64,000 bases of DNA, taken from Astrocystis sublimbata (taxonomy: Eukaryota; Ascomycota; Sordariomycetes; Xylariales; Xylariaceae). A program made the translations under genes and the position numbers. Positions 52,352 to 64,000 of the stretch are shown piece by piece (position 1 is the stretch's first letter; every line of letters begins with the position of its first letter). The notes under the pieces are model-generated. The model saw nothing but the letters and a program-made list of their open reading frames with translations. It was not told where the DNA came from and searched no databases. The stretch is taken from contig JAJNNY010000016.1 in assembly GCA_022453515.1 (NCBI GenBank), positions 62,001 to 126,000 of the forward strand, written 5' to 3'.

Positions 52352-55340
52352 CACTTGGGATTGGGGAAGTCCGCTGTTGATGGAATGAAACAGTCAGGTG
52401 TAAGGGGTTGCTAGTTGAGCCTGGAGATCGATGCTTAGGTTCAGCCCCCTAGGTAAGTCTCAATTTTTGGTATCACTCCTGGGTTCGCATAACATCTAGG
52501 AGTCCCCCTTCCAAATTTGAACGCGGACATGGTCTTTATTATACAAGTCCTCGACACAAGATTATCGCGGTCAATGGCTCGATGCCCTGAGGCATGTATG
52601 GCAACCCAGTAGCGTGCCGAGAGCGGCTACCACAACACTAGACAACGACAAGCGATAATACTCGGCGCCCAGAATCATGATGCTGGAATGGTTCGAGACA
52701 GTTCAAGCAAGATGCCACTCGGTTCTGGGCCACCCAATGACTTGAATCCAGCCGCACGTAGCCCATCCATTTCCGCGGGCGCGGTGCACCGTACTATCCT
52801 ACCGTTGCAGCTGACTAGTTCGTTTCCGGGCTGGTGGGTGCCAAGTGTCCCAAGTCTCTCGCAGTGTATGTTGCCAAGCATCACGACATCGCGGCCCCAA
52901 ATGACGTTCCACCCACCAACCAACTATATCCTCTCAGTTTCTCACTTGTAATCGCCCATACATGTACTATGTAGTTGATGGCTCGAGTCTCCGCAAGGTG
53001 GTAAAGCCCTCCTGGCCATTAGTCGCTTTTCGCCAGGGTCTAGACTTCTCCTTCCAGCCGTCTTTGTAGAAAATAAATCCCCGTCAGGGCTATCGCGATC
53101 CCCGCATAAAATGGCGCACATATATCGCCCTGTGCGGTACGATCCTGCATGGCCACTAGACATGCCTTGCTATTTCCTATTTTGAGTTGTGTCTAATCAA
53201 TCTGTTGCATCAAATGCCAAATTGGGGTTGTTGAGGGGCTCATATCTACCATTTTGAATATAATGAGAAGTGTCTGGGTTAAAAGGCGGCTTCATACCGC
53301 TAGTAGCCAGCAGTTCCCCTGATAATGATGCGCATTGCCAGCCGGGCTTGTATCTAGCTTGAGGATGGGCGATCACAGCCGTGGGTGAATGTTCCAGATA
53401 GGCCGAGCGAGGGTGAGCTTCGCTGGAAGATGGCCTAGAGCTATAGCTCGAACAGTCCGGTGACCACGATGCTCATTGATAGGATTCTCCGTTCTCAGCC
53501 TCTCTGGTCTCGGCCCTGATATTCTCGCCACGGGTGCTGATCAAAAGCCACCTTTTCGATAGATCCAAGCCAGCAACCCGAGCCGCCAAAACTTCCTCTT
53601 ATATCATTGGTGGTGAATATTGAAGGGTTGCAACCCTTCACATTGTTATAGCTTCTAGGTTGTTATTTGCTCGCGTGCCCAAGATAAAATTCTTGATCAG
53701 AAGTAATTAGCTCGCCTCTCAGCTCTTAGCTCATAGAGACCAATCGCACGTCATCATCCGGGCACAGCCTAGTGTTAATCGAATATTTCTGACAGTTTGT
53801 ACGAACACAACAAGCATGCGGGAGACCCAGCATGCTAGACTTTTAGGTGTCAAGCTAGCAGACAGCTGAAAGATAGTGGACCATAGACAAAATCACGGAT
53901 AGATATTCAACAAGTGTCAGTAATGGAAAGTTTTTCCTTTTTGCCAGTCACTGGTTCTCTGCTTCGGACTATACAATGATATTTATAAAGTGACTCATCA
54001 CAATAATTACGGTAGTCCCATACGTATATATATGCTCGGGGTTGGTCTCAAGCTGTATAGTGAATAATCTTTTGTTATGGGGGGATTTGTTACGGGGAAA
54101 GGCCACATTCGCCATGTTATTTTCGTTTAATACAAGCCCCTCAATTATTCGAAACTACACTGACAAAATGACTAAGCATCCCATTTTGCCCATGTTCTAA
54201 CAATATAACTTTGTTTCATTGAACGCTGTAATGATATTATTCATATAAAATCTCCAGATTTTGATAATAATCAGCTCTAGTCCAGTTATCTAGCATTCTG
54301 CGCTATGACTACCGCTCCCGGATCTGTCAAATCGAGGATCAACCAGTGACAAAGGGAGCAAGTTATTGTATTGGAAAGAACTCGCGGATTTCTTGAACAG
54401 GGTGGTTTTTTTCTCTATATAATATGTTTTGTCGTTTACCGCGTCTGAAGAGAGCAAGCGAGCCTAATTCTTGTTGTATCCACCGTCCTAAGCACAACAT
54501 CGTGCTATTATCCTACTTATCGATGCAAGTTCGTATGGATTGTTTGATACTACTTAGTATCTATATACCGTTAGTTGTTATGAAGGACTAACGGCCGCGT
54601 TATTCCCCACACCACAGTTTGTCGTCGCACGGCTGCTGCAATTCAATTGTAGCAGGCTCAAAATCTATAATACCACAATAGGGCGCTATAAAGGACTTAT
54701 CCCCTTGACGAACTCTGATTAGTAATACCATACCTTTACAGCCAGTAGAAATGGAAACTGTGGGATGATGATACCCACCATTAAGCGTGATTCTTACTCT
54801 GCAATATAACAATATATCCCAGGTAACTACCTTGGCTTAATGTTAGCTGCTCACATATCACTCAGTGTATGGTAGGTCTAAGACAGATTGAGAACTCGGA
54901 AACTTGGGAGAACGCACTTTCCGGGCACAATCTTCACGATGCGATTACTTCACACGGAATTATGTACTCTAACTACTCTGACTCATTGAGTATACCAGCA
55001 ACCTCATTCTGGAAACCAATCCAGAGCTTCAATTTCCATCAATTATCTAACACTGGTCTTAATCGGCATCGAGGGATCAACCTCTTGTCACAATATCTTC
55101 GCTTCACCTCCGTATGAAACGTTTATCTCTAGAGCATGTGTAGTCTATTGGCTCTCAAACCAAACATTGGCGGGGTGAAATATAGAATTTGCCTATTTCT
55201 AGCTCCAATTCATTACACAGACGACTACTATGTTTCGTCAGGCACTCAACTCACTGACACATTTTGACAGATGTATGCCTGACTGGAATTCAACTCATAT
55301 GCTCTGGTCGAGGCGCTAATTGACATGGCTCCATATACAG

Positions 55341-55422
55341 GTAGCTGCAGAAGGTCAACTTTCCGAGATGACATTTAAACAACGATTTATCTTCTGGTGG
55401 TGTTGTGATCATAGTGCTGCAG
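55341..55422. repeat. diverged repeat, copy A
   Basis: Begins GTAGCTGCAGAAGGTCAACT and closes with GCTGCAG. It aligns with copy B at 55696-55768 with substitutions and a few gaps. In the best-matching 30 bases, most differences are transitions, including CG in B against CA in A. Confidence 0.6.
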
Positions 55423-55695
55423 CTCTATCCCGTGACATTGGCGAATGAGATTGCTGACTTAATTACTATTGCCATACCGATACCCAGCCAGTGAGACATT
55501 TAATCACAAAGACAATTACTATGTCGAAAACAATCGTTCTGATAGGACTTTCGCCAATGCGCATTGGCCCCCCTAAGCCATTCTGTGAATTAGACTTTGA
55601 AGCGCGAATATATATAGTTACTTGGAACAGATATTGTAGTAACATGTGTGCTCGATACTAAACCTGTCACGGGTCCGTACCTTCTCCGTATATAA

Positions 55696-55768
55696 GTGGC
55701 TGCAGACGGTCGACTCTCCGAGTTGACAACGTTCTATCTTTTGATAGTGTAGTGGTTTAGAGCTGCAG
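55696..55768. repeat. diverged repeat, copy B
   Basis: Begins GTGGCTGCAGACGGTCGACT and closes with GCTGCAG; direct repeat of copy A about 355 bp upstream. The flanking sequence shows weaker, uncertain similarity, so the full repeat may be longer. Confidence 0.6.
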
Positions 55769-57209
55769 ACCTGGACTATTACAAAACCCCACTTTGGAGG
55801 ATTTCGATGAAACTGCAATATGAGGTAAGTGACGATTGGTCAAGCGATGTGGATCAAGTATGAGTAATGAATGAGCTTTGAGGTTCTGCTGTCGATACAT
55901 CAAGGCTACTTCATTTTTGCAGCCATAATAGAAACCAACTTGGAGTCTTGGAGACTTGGACACGAGGGTACTTGCTTATTGGTTGAGAAGCATATGCTTC
56001 ATGTCAGGGCTCATGATGTTCATCATAGTAGAGAGAAATATTATCAGAGATGCGGCGAGACCGTGTCCTACCTACATTCAAATTGGTTGGTAAACGGCTT
56101 TCATGGTGAATTGGAGGTGTACTATGTGCCAAAAGCCTAATTTTCTGTCCGCAAGACTTCCGATTGTCTGTTACGTGGCTAGTAATTAGTAGCTGCCTGA
56201 GTTGGGCATCAGGCACAATCACAGCCACACCACATATGAAAAGGGGGGGGCGTTCAACAATGACTCCTCGTCGGGGACCGTAATGCAGATAAGTCTAGAT
56301 CCTCCATTAATGATATACCTATCTATATCGAAGGTCAAGTGCAGAGGAGGATCCCGCAACAGTGCCCAAGGCATACTTACCTACACGCGTAACAGCTGTC
56401 TACACTTCATCTCGGCTTGAATCCCGGTAGGCATATTGATCCCGCATTTCATTTCATACTGCAGCTACGCATAAGCATACATAGTATAGAACCGAGTTTC
56501 CAGCTGTCATACGGGACGCACGGGCCACCCCTTGAGCGGGGTAATCCTGTATATAAAGCCTATATGCCATGGCCCAAGGCCTTGAGGGGAACTTCCCTTC
56601 CTCAAGAACCTTTGACGCTATAGCCAAATATTAGATTATTTAAGGAATATTTTCCCAAGGCCCAGACCCCTTGTAACACCAGCAATGTCGACCCTAGTAT
56701 AGTACTTTTCTGCATCATGCTTGTGCACCCGAGCCATGCAGCACGGGTAGGCAGGCCCATCCGTTGAGCTGGGCCGTGATCGAGATCACTAGCAAGGCAC
56801 TTCGAAGTGGATTGGAAACAATGGAATGCAACGCTGCCTGGCGAGCCTGGCATCTGGCAATCTAGGTAGGTAGGTAGGTGAGATGCCAACCTGTCTTATA
56901 GTAGTTTAGTCTGGTACCCCATGTCCACATCGTGGCTCTAGTTGCGTAGTAAATACCTTGGTATCCAACCATCTCCTTAACTTGGACGATTTAACCCGCG
57001 AAAAGAGAGAGACGCAGAATATGTACGCATATGTTTACAATCTCGCTTGATCATTGCTGACCCGGTTGAGGGTCTACCTCTCACCACGCTGGCCCCATCC
57101 AATCGGATTGTATTGCGTGGTTATCACGTTGATATCCACCTCCCGAGGCACAGATCGAACGGTTGCAGAATGCAGAATGGATGTTATAGGGTATCTAATC
57201 CTTGACCCT

Positions 57210-57237
57210 GACGCTCGACGCTCGACGCTCGACGCTT
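57210..57237. repeat. 7-bp tandem repeat, four copies
   Basis: GACGCTC repeated four times, with the last base changed in the fourth unit. Intergenic microsatellite. Confidence 0.85.
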
Positions 57238-58380
57238 ACCAACGCCAACCCCACCTCAAATTTTCATCGGTATATCCACTATTATCTGCCAGAGTCCATT
57301 ATCGCCGACTACGCTAACGATAGAGCCGACGGGAACACACTACCACGGGAGACTGCGGCGTATGTACGGAGGACTAGTAATACTATATGTAATTATGTTT
57401 TTGCACATTGCTATCCGGCACGCCCAAGACACGACTTCTTGTAGAGTTCCTAGCCGGCGATGTGTATGACGCTGTAGTCTCTGTGAACAGTTCAATATCA
57501 GACCAACAAAGAAGGCCATTCGCTCTCGCTGTGCGTGGTAAATGCCGAAGCGCGACGCTAAGAACGTCTTGGTAAATGCTCTATGAGGTAGCCTCGGCAA
57601 TTGCAGTTCATTTACCCAGGCGAGCCAGGCATACCAATGCCAACGCGGCTCGACCAAGAGATGCCCAAGATCGGGCTCCAACGAAGGCGCCCTGAGTTGA
57701 CAGATCCTCTTTCTTGTCATTGATGCCCTATGTATGCCCTTCTTCTGCTTCTTCACCGATACATCATATCGGGCCTCACATATTCGCGGACCCGTTCGAT
57801 CGCAGTGTTAGGGTGCCGAATCCGAGCAGCCATAGCCATATGCGTAAGTGCTGGCATAACTCGGCAGATATATGTACCTACTATACTATGTATGTACTGC
57901 AACCGTGATCCATTAGGCTGCACGGCGTGCGCTCCACCCAGTGGGAACCTTTATCTCCGATCGACTTTGGCGCCACCTTCCGGACGGGGACGGCCACCTC
58001 GGTGGGCATCGTGAATGGTCAATTCAAGGTGTGAGTGCGCCTGTCCGCCCGAATCAAGGGTGCGATCGCCGGGTTCATGGTCACCACCACCAGTTCTTGA
58101 TGGCACCCTTACTAATTCAGAACAGGGGCAACACGCGCTACTTACTTCCCTATCATGTAGGTGTTGCAACCCCCCCCCCTCTTCCCGGACAATATCAACC
58201 CTTCGTAGCTCTTGCTCCAAGCGCCTATGCTTTTTGTTCTGGGTCTGAGCATCTATCGCCGTCTCACTAGGGCAAGCCGGAAGCTCTCTTTCTTCGAGCC
58301 ATCCCCAAGCGAACCATAACCACCAGTGGGGGCTCTCGATGGTATCGCCAGTACCACATGATATCTCAGTGACTGACACC

Positions 58381-60655
58381 ATGGCCGAGTCGGGGAATTC
58401 AGAAAAGGCGGACCGAGTCGAGGGCATCGAGAAGATGAAGATGCCCATAGACGCAAAGGATCACGCACCAACCAAGACGTCACCGATGGTGGAAGATACT
58501 ACGAGTCGCAGCAGTAATTCAAGTGAGATAACGCGCGCTTCCGAAGAGATGGAGCCCTTGGATCATGTCATATCGCCAGCTCTACAAGAAGTCATACAGA
58601 TCCAGACCGCCACGAGCATAGGCAGTTCAGCGGCAAGGCCACATGAATTCGAAGTCGACTTCGGAGACGACAACGACAACCCGAGGGAATGGACCATATT
58701 ACATCGCGCCTGGATTACCTTCGCCATTAGTTTCTCTACGTGGATTGTTGTGTTATATAGTACAACATACACCTCTTCTGTACCCGGCTTGACCAAGGAG
58801 TTCAATATACAGAGCCCGACAATTGCGACGCTCGGCGTCACTACTTACCTTTTGGGGTTGGGGTTTGGCTCTCTCATTTGGGCGCCAATAAGTGAATTGT
58901 ATGGTCGCCGTCCGGGTATGCAACTCTTGGAGTCATTTATTCCCCCTTCTGGCAATTCTCGGGAACACAAACTACCCTAACACCTATCTTGACTCCCGAG
59001 ACACCTGCAAACTACTGTTTTCATGAGCAATTACTGACTCCAGCGGTTGAAGTGTACATTGGCTGCATGATAGTATTCACAATCTTGGTCATTCCATCGT
59101 GTCTCGCAACCTCACTAACCGAGATCCTCGTTGTCCGATTCTTTGGGTATGTCTTCCTGCGTCTGGCTAATCTCTTATTGGGCTGGAGGATTCACTAACC
59201 GCTGGCTAGTGCTTTATTTGGTGCCGCTATGATCGCGAATAGCGCTGGCACAGTTGTCGACATCTCAACTGAGGAGAACCGAGCACTGGTCCTGTCACTA
59301 TGGTCTATTGCGCCACTCAACGGCCCGGTGACTGGTCCGGTCATCGGTGGTTTCGTTTTCCAGTATCTGTACGTGCAAAACTCTCGCCTGACTGGCCCTT
59401 AAGTCGTGCTATTCTAGACCATCTAGCAATTTCTTCGACATGAAATCTAGAGATAGTAGCTAACTGACATATTCATTGCACGCAGTGGCTGGAGATGGGA
59501 CAACTGGCTCATATTGATTCTTGCTGGCGTTGCTACGATTTTTGTGTTTTTCACCAAGGAAACGTACGCCCCAACGATTCTGAAGGCCAAAGCTGCACGG
59601 TTGCGCAAAGAGACGAATGATGAGCGGTGGTGGACTCGTTACGACCTCAACATCCCGCCATTTGAAATCGTCAAACTGAACCTTACTCGGCCCTTCGTCC
59701 TTTTCTTTACGGAGCCCATCTTATGGTTCTTCAACCTGTGGTAAGTATATTCCTTGGCTGTTTTTGGATGTATGACGATCTGACCTGACTCCAGGATTTC
59801 CATTGTGTATGGTATTCTGTACCTGTGCTTCGTAGCGTACCCTATTGTCTTTACACAGCATCGTGGCTGGGGACCAGGTCTCACAGGGCTGTCCTTTGTG
59901 GGCATCGGAATCGGCACAACGATAGGAATTCTAGGCGAGCCCATAGTATGTCACTGCCGAGTTTTTTCTTATCCTCTCCTCCAGCTTGTCCCGTGTGCAA
60001 GGCCTCCATAATGGGCGAATTCGCGCCTAGGACCCAGGGCATTTTTCCTTTTCGAATACTAACCCGTTCCTTATAGTGGCGACGAATTATAAATTCGCAT
60101 CCCAAGGACCCGATAACAGGCCGCAGGCCTCCCGAGGCCACCGCACGTATTCTCTGCATCGGTTCCATCTTAACGCCCATAGGCCAGCTAGTCTTCGCCT
60201 GGACGTCCTTGCCCCCAACACACTGGGCTGTGCCAATCGCTTTCGGGATCCCCTTCGGAATTGGCAACAGTTTCAGCTTCATTTATGGGTCCAACTATCT
60301 CGCAGGTGCTTATGGTATTTACTCCGCCTCGGCTCTAGCTGGCAACGCCGTGACTCGAAGTCTACTAGGTGGGCTCCTTCCTCTTGCCGGCCCCAAGCTC
60401 TACGCAGCCCTCACTCCGCAATGGGCAGGCACATTCCTGGGATTACTCGAAGTGGCACTGATACCGATCCCGTTCATATTCTGGCGATACGGTGACAAAA
60501 TTCGTGCGAAGAGCGCAGCAATCCGGGAACTTCGTGAAGATCAAGAAAAGATCGACCGTAGAGCGGCTAGGGCCCAGAGACACAAGGAGAAGGCTCAACA
60601 AAAAGACAGCATCGATACTGCAGTACAAACGTCAACTAAAGAGGAAAGCGTCTGA
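58381..60655 (+). CDS. MFS transporter, DHA1 drug:H+ antiporter type
   Basis: Twelve-helix plasma-membrane exporter of the group that includes polyamine and fluconazole transporters. Six exons (58381-58915, 59053-59146, 59210-59368, 59486-59740, 59795-59945, 60077-60655) give 590 residues; an in-frame Met at 58339 would add 14. A long hydrophilic N-terminus ends VDFGDDNDNPREWTILHRAW, a family hallmark before helix 1. Then TTYTSSVPGLTKEFNI, GLGFGSLIWAPISELYGRRP (the MFS loop 2-3 motif, GRRP at the intron joint), IAPLNGPVTGPVIGGFVFQY with the motif-C proline/glycine pattern, GWRWDNWLILILAGVATIFV, HPKDPITGRRPPEATARILC and GNSFSFIYGSNYLAGAYGIY. The C-terminal tail is basic and charged. Substrate unknown. 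It stands alone next to two gene-poor regions, so cluster membership cannot be judged from here. Confidence 0.92.
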
Positions 60656-63600
60656 ACATCTGATCAAGAGTATCAACCCAACTTAAGGAGGAGTTATGAT
60701 GAATATATTATGGATTGAATCTTATACGTGGACTATATTAATGGCGAAGGCATCAGACAGTCTCGCAGTTCCAAGCACCGTATATACAGCTACATGACAA
60801 ATGAATAGATACCCTACACTAATTGTAATAAGTTCTGCCCTAACAAGTATGTATATACGGCGTACTTTTTCTCATCATCTAATAATTATAAGCACGTACC
60901 GTAGGTGAGGGCACTAGTTTTTACTCTTGATATTTGCCCTTGACGATCTACTCATGTCTACTGATTTATCGTGAAAGGATGAAAGGTTTTTTTGAGGTAG
61001 GTTTGTGACTCTTCCTAGTAGCCATCCGAGGTCAAACGCTAAACGATTTGTGAGAATTCGGGCAAAGTAGATTCAGTTCGTGTCTAACCATGGCCAATCT
61101 ACGCCACCCTGGCAAACTCATCGTTGGGCTGAGACTTGGTAATATGACTGGTCGGACGTAAGAAATTGTCTACAACTATGTCTGTAATAATTATGACAGG
61201 CGAAAATCTTTCGCGCATTCACTTTATTATTAACCCTTAATCTCTTCATTCAAAATATTTTTTTCACGAATACATAATCATGATTTGTTGAAAGATAGCA
61301 GCATCATTCTCTGTAATCATAAAACAAATAAGATATCCCTTTCTTTTCTTTTCTTCTTCTTCTTCTTTTCCAATATCAAAATGGTGTTGAGTGTCCCACA
61401 AATGGTTTAGAAGGGGTGGACCGCTAAACTTTTCGGGAAATTAAACATAGGTGCATTGCCAGATATAATAGCTAACCCAGTTGCTGGCAGACGCGTACCA
61501 AAATTAGGGCAGATGAAACACATCAATGGCATGTGAATTGGACGAACGACCCAGCAAAAGAATAATGGTTTAAGTGCGTGGAATCAGCCATCTTCATTGA
61601 TAGCGGAGTGTCTTCCCTATTGCAAACCTGCATAGCAGTAATTAAATTGTGGAGCTTTTGGGTTGTGCAGGCTCGAAATATCGATACTAGAGTTGACCAA
61701 AATCTCTGCTATTCCTATTGTGTTTAACAAAGATAGATCTGGTTCCTATATCAGCCATTATCGTGGCGATTATTAACTTCGGCAGCAAATGGCCGACTTT
61801 CTTCAGATTAGAAGCTATACCGGCCACTTTCAAGTCAAACTCGTTTAGCTATTATGGTCGTTCCAAGTGACAATATGATCTGTAATTATTGAGTTGAGTC
61901 TCGGCTCGCCCCTCTCCGATTTCGCGTCTGGACACGTCAAAGTAGCATCAAGTCAAATGTGGAACCTGAACAACGCTTACCCATGCTCTTTTCTTAAATA
62001 CATGTCACGAAGAGAATGACGCCATTCATGAGTCTCTCATGAGGACTAACGGCACATGTGGGCAATCCACTATTCCGGGCAATATGGTACTTTTGATATG
62101 GACACAGGAGTTCATATGCCCCGTCAAATTTGATAGAGCTAGAAGTATGAATGGCTAGTCCCACGCTACCCTTGTGTGATAATTTGATGTTCGCCACTTC
62201 CATGTTGAACGGGTGACACGTTCAGCATCGCGACGCAACCCATCGGGACCTGAGCGTGTTGACTTGGGGGTGTATGTAATATCATGTACCCATACTTACA
62301 TCTCTGTAACCATGCTTCTAGTTTGACAAATTAGGCTTTCGTGGAATTTCCCGTGAACTGATCAGAACGGTGGGTTATAATAATACATGGTGGTTTTTAA
62401 GTTGGTCTCGTGTCCACTCAGCCGTTGGTGCGTACATCTTGTCGAACTACTGTAGAAGCTTAATTAGTCCTCTTGCTGCGAAAATTTGATATGAACGTCT
62501 ATAATACACAGAATAAGAACCAATCGAATTCCTTCGATGCGTTGCATTAGTATCTGCCCGCACGGGTAACTCGTCTAGCTGCAAAATTCGGGTGGGGTGT
62601 AGACGGTGGCACGGATTATGGATATGCTATATGGGGGAAGTTGGTTTTAGGTCATGTGCTATTGTTGAGGTCTATACAAGTTTGAGTATCAAATGCACGT
62701 CTTCGACAAGGGTGACTACTACAGCATAGAATATCTCAAAATGTAGTTGACCCCTGTGAGAAGTGTCCATAAGAAAGAGGCCTTGATAAAATTCGTTGTC
62801 AAGGGTGACCAAAGGTGACCGTGTTCGCCACTATGAAGAGCATTTATCCTATTAAACGAACCAGGAAGTGTCCAACAAAACATGTGCCAAGGAGAAAGTC
62901 ACATACTCACCGCGATACATTGGTCATCTATGACCATGGGTAAGGTCCGTGATCACTGTCTGGGGTAGTGGCAAGACTGGACAACAAATATAAGGAAGTG
63001 TTCGTGAGTTAATAAAAAGTCAAATATCAGTCTATATTCACCGAGCTTCCTGCTGAGTAAACCAGTTTTTCCATTCTTAAGGACATAATTTTCCCGTTTT
63101 GGTCTAATGCCCATACTAGTTGCTGAGTGTACGCCGATGAACCTAAGCATTCCACTTCTCGTGAATCAGCTTCGCAGATGGAGATCGCTGCGTTCTTTGA
63201 CCATGAGCGCTCAAGCTAGAGGATTAATTAGCTTCTGCGTTGTCATCTATCCTTCCAACAAAACCACATGAGGAGAACCGTGTGGAGGAGGTCGTATGAA
63301 CTCACATCTGCAATATGTTCGCGTGTTTCATCACTGGTTCGATGAGAGTGGGAAAGATATCATTCTATCCTTGATGAAACGTATAAGGCCATAATTAACC
63401 ACGGTTGGACATCACACGAGAAGTGTCGTGGGGCGGAATGCTCCAGTTTCCAAGAAAACCAAGTTGGGAACTGCACAGATAATCTTGTTGAACAAAGCGT
63501 GGTTCTTGATATTGCAGCAATCCCATGGTGCGAGGTCTTAGCGAAGATCTTCCCGTTTTTATGGGCCATGAAGGCTCGTTTGGAGGTGTTGTACGCCAGG

Positions 63601-64000
63601 CGGCGGGCACTTGGCTATATCAAAAGGACGACTTCAGCGAGGGGTGTGAATAACCAGAGAGAAGTATACAACCAGCTATGGTCATCGTGATGTATATCAT
63701 GCAATCACCTGTATATTGACATCACCACATCATTTACAGATATCGTTCCAGGGGCCACACATGGCCGGGAAATTCGCGGAAAGGCAGAACAGAGAACTAA
63801 ACAAGCCTTTTTTGGCTTCGCGCAGGCAGTTTCGCCTCGTCAGGAAGGATGATTGCCGAAGATTGATCAAAGCGGCAAGTAGGGTTGTACCTGTCTTTGC
63901 ATGCGTTTGCTACACTTGCAGCAGACAAAATGTCCTTTACCAGGAACAATTACTTAACAGGCGATCTTATGATGGGGTGATACACTAGAGCTCAAGGTTC
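60656..64000. other. 3.3-kb gene-poor right edge
   Basis: No coding region with family resemblance. The sequence looks AT-rich at 60.7-61.9 kb and about 62.3-63.2 kb. A pyrimidine tract of TTC units occurs near 61.35 kb. Short plus-strand frames near 63.5-64.0 kb (63499-63690, 63716-63988) have no recognisable domain; the latter could belong to a gene continuing beyond the window, but I cannot support it. Confidence 0.5.

Larger units (their letters stand above)
52352..58380. other. 6-kb gene-poor, AT-rich-looking region
   Basis: No coding region can be supported over 6 kb. The first part is the sulfate permease promoter. From about 53.6 to 56.2 kb the sequence is visibly rich in A and T with frequent TA steps, and contains a pair of diverged repeats. 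A 7-bp tandem repeat lies at 57.2 kb. The last 400 bases are the promoter of the MFS gene. The character fits an old, mutated repeat island, but no transposase or reverse transcriptase remnant is legible. Confidence 0.6.

Noticed and set aside
63716..63988. 90-codon plus-strand open frame near the right edge.
   Set aside because: No family resemblance and only an edge position; could be the start of something beyond the window but cannot be supported here.

Overview
The window comes from a filamentous ascomycete fungus, most likely a Sordariomycete. The genes carry many short introns (about 50 to 235 nt, GTRNGT donors, CTRAC-type branch sites). The proteins read as Pezizomycotina versions of their families, for example Swi5/Ace2 with a CxC third finger, a 616-residue mitochondrial transcription factor and a CBS-PB1 protein. 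The spaces between genes are strewn with TACCTAGGTA and CTACATGTAG palindromes of a kind I associate with this group. The class-level placement is an inference. I could rebuild 17 protein-coding genes, and every multi-exon model closes in frame. I saw no tRNA, rRNA, CRISPR array or intact transposon.

Layout. 0.5-6.2 kb: a GMC oxidoreductase of the alcohol-oxidase type and a monocarboxylate-permease-like MFS protein, both on the minus strand. 7.8-12.3 kb: the chaperonin subunit CCT-eta (plus) and an Spt10-like acetyltransferase with an integrase-type zinc finger (minus), convergent. 13.3-22.5 kb: three minus-strand genes, namely a ten-exon anion:cation symporter of the Dal5/Tna1 type, mitochondrial ribosomal protein uS2m and a CBS-PB1 protein with a C-terminal membrane anchor. 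24.1-25.6 kb: a FAD monooxygenase. 27.9-35.6 kb: three plus-strand genes, namely an mtTFB/Mtf1-like protein, a GT90 (CAP10) glycosyltransferase and a 77-residue protein that is probably strongly expressed. 36.1-39.2 kb: a four-helix membrane protein and arginase (minus). 42.1-43.2 kb: an intronless MAT-type HMG-box protein. 46.0-48.4 kb: a Swi5/Ace2 zinc-finger regulator. 49.5-52.4 kb: a SulP sulfate permease with STAS domain. 58.4-60.7 kb: a DHA1-type MFS transporter.

The genes do not form an obvious biosynthetic cluster. The left and centre are mostly core housekeeping functions (protein folding, mitochondrial translation and transcription, histone-gene control, nitrogen and sulfur metabolism). 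The stretches 52.4-58.3 kb and 60.7-64.0 kb are gene-poor and look AT-rich. The first holds two diverged repeat copies that differ partly by C-to-T type changes.

The most interesting non-coding signals are a 43-bp tandem array about 1.2 kb upstream of arginase, which places a TGATA core in every unit, and a group of three GATA-type sites just upstream of the Dal5-like permease. Both fit nitrogen control. Other points worth a look are a GC-AG intron in cct7, an open reading frame through the first intron of the CBS-PB1 gene, and an orphan HMG-box gene away from recognisable mating-locus neighbours.
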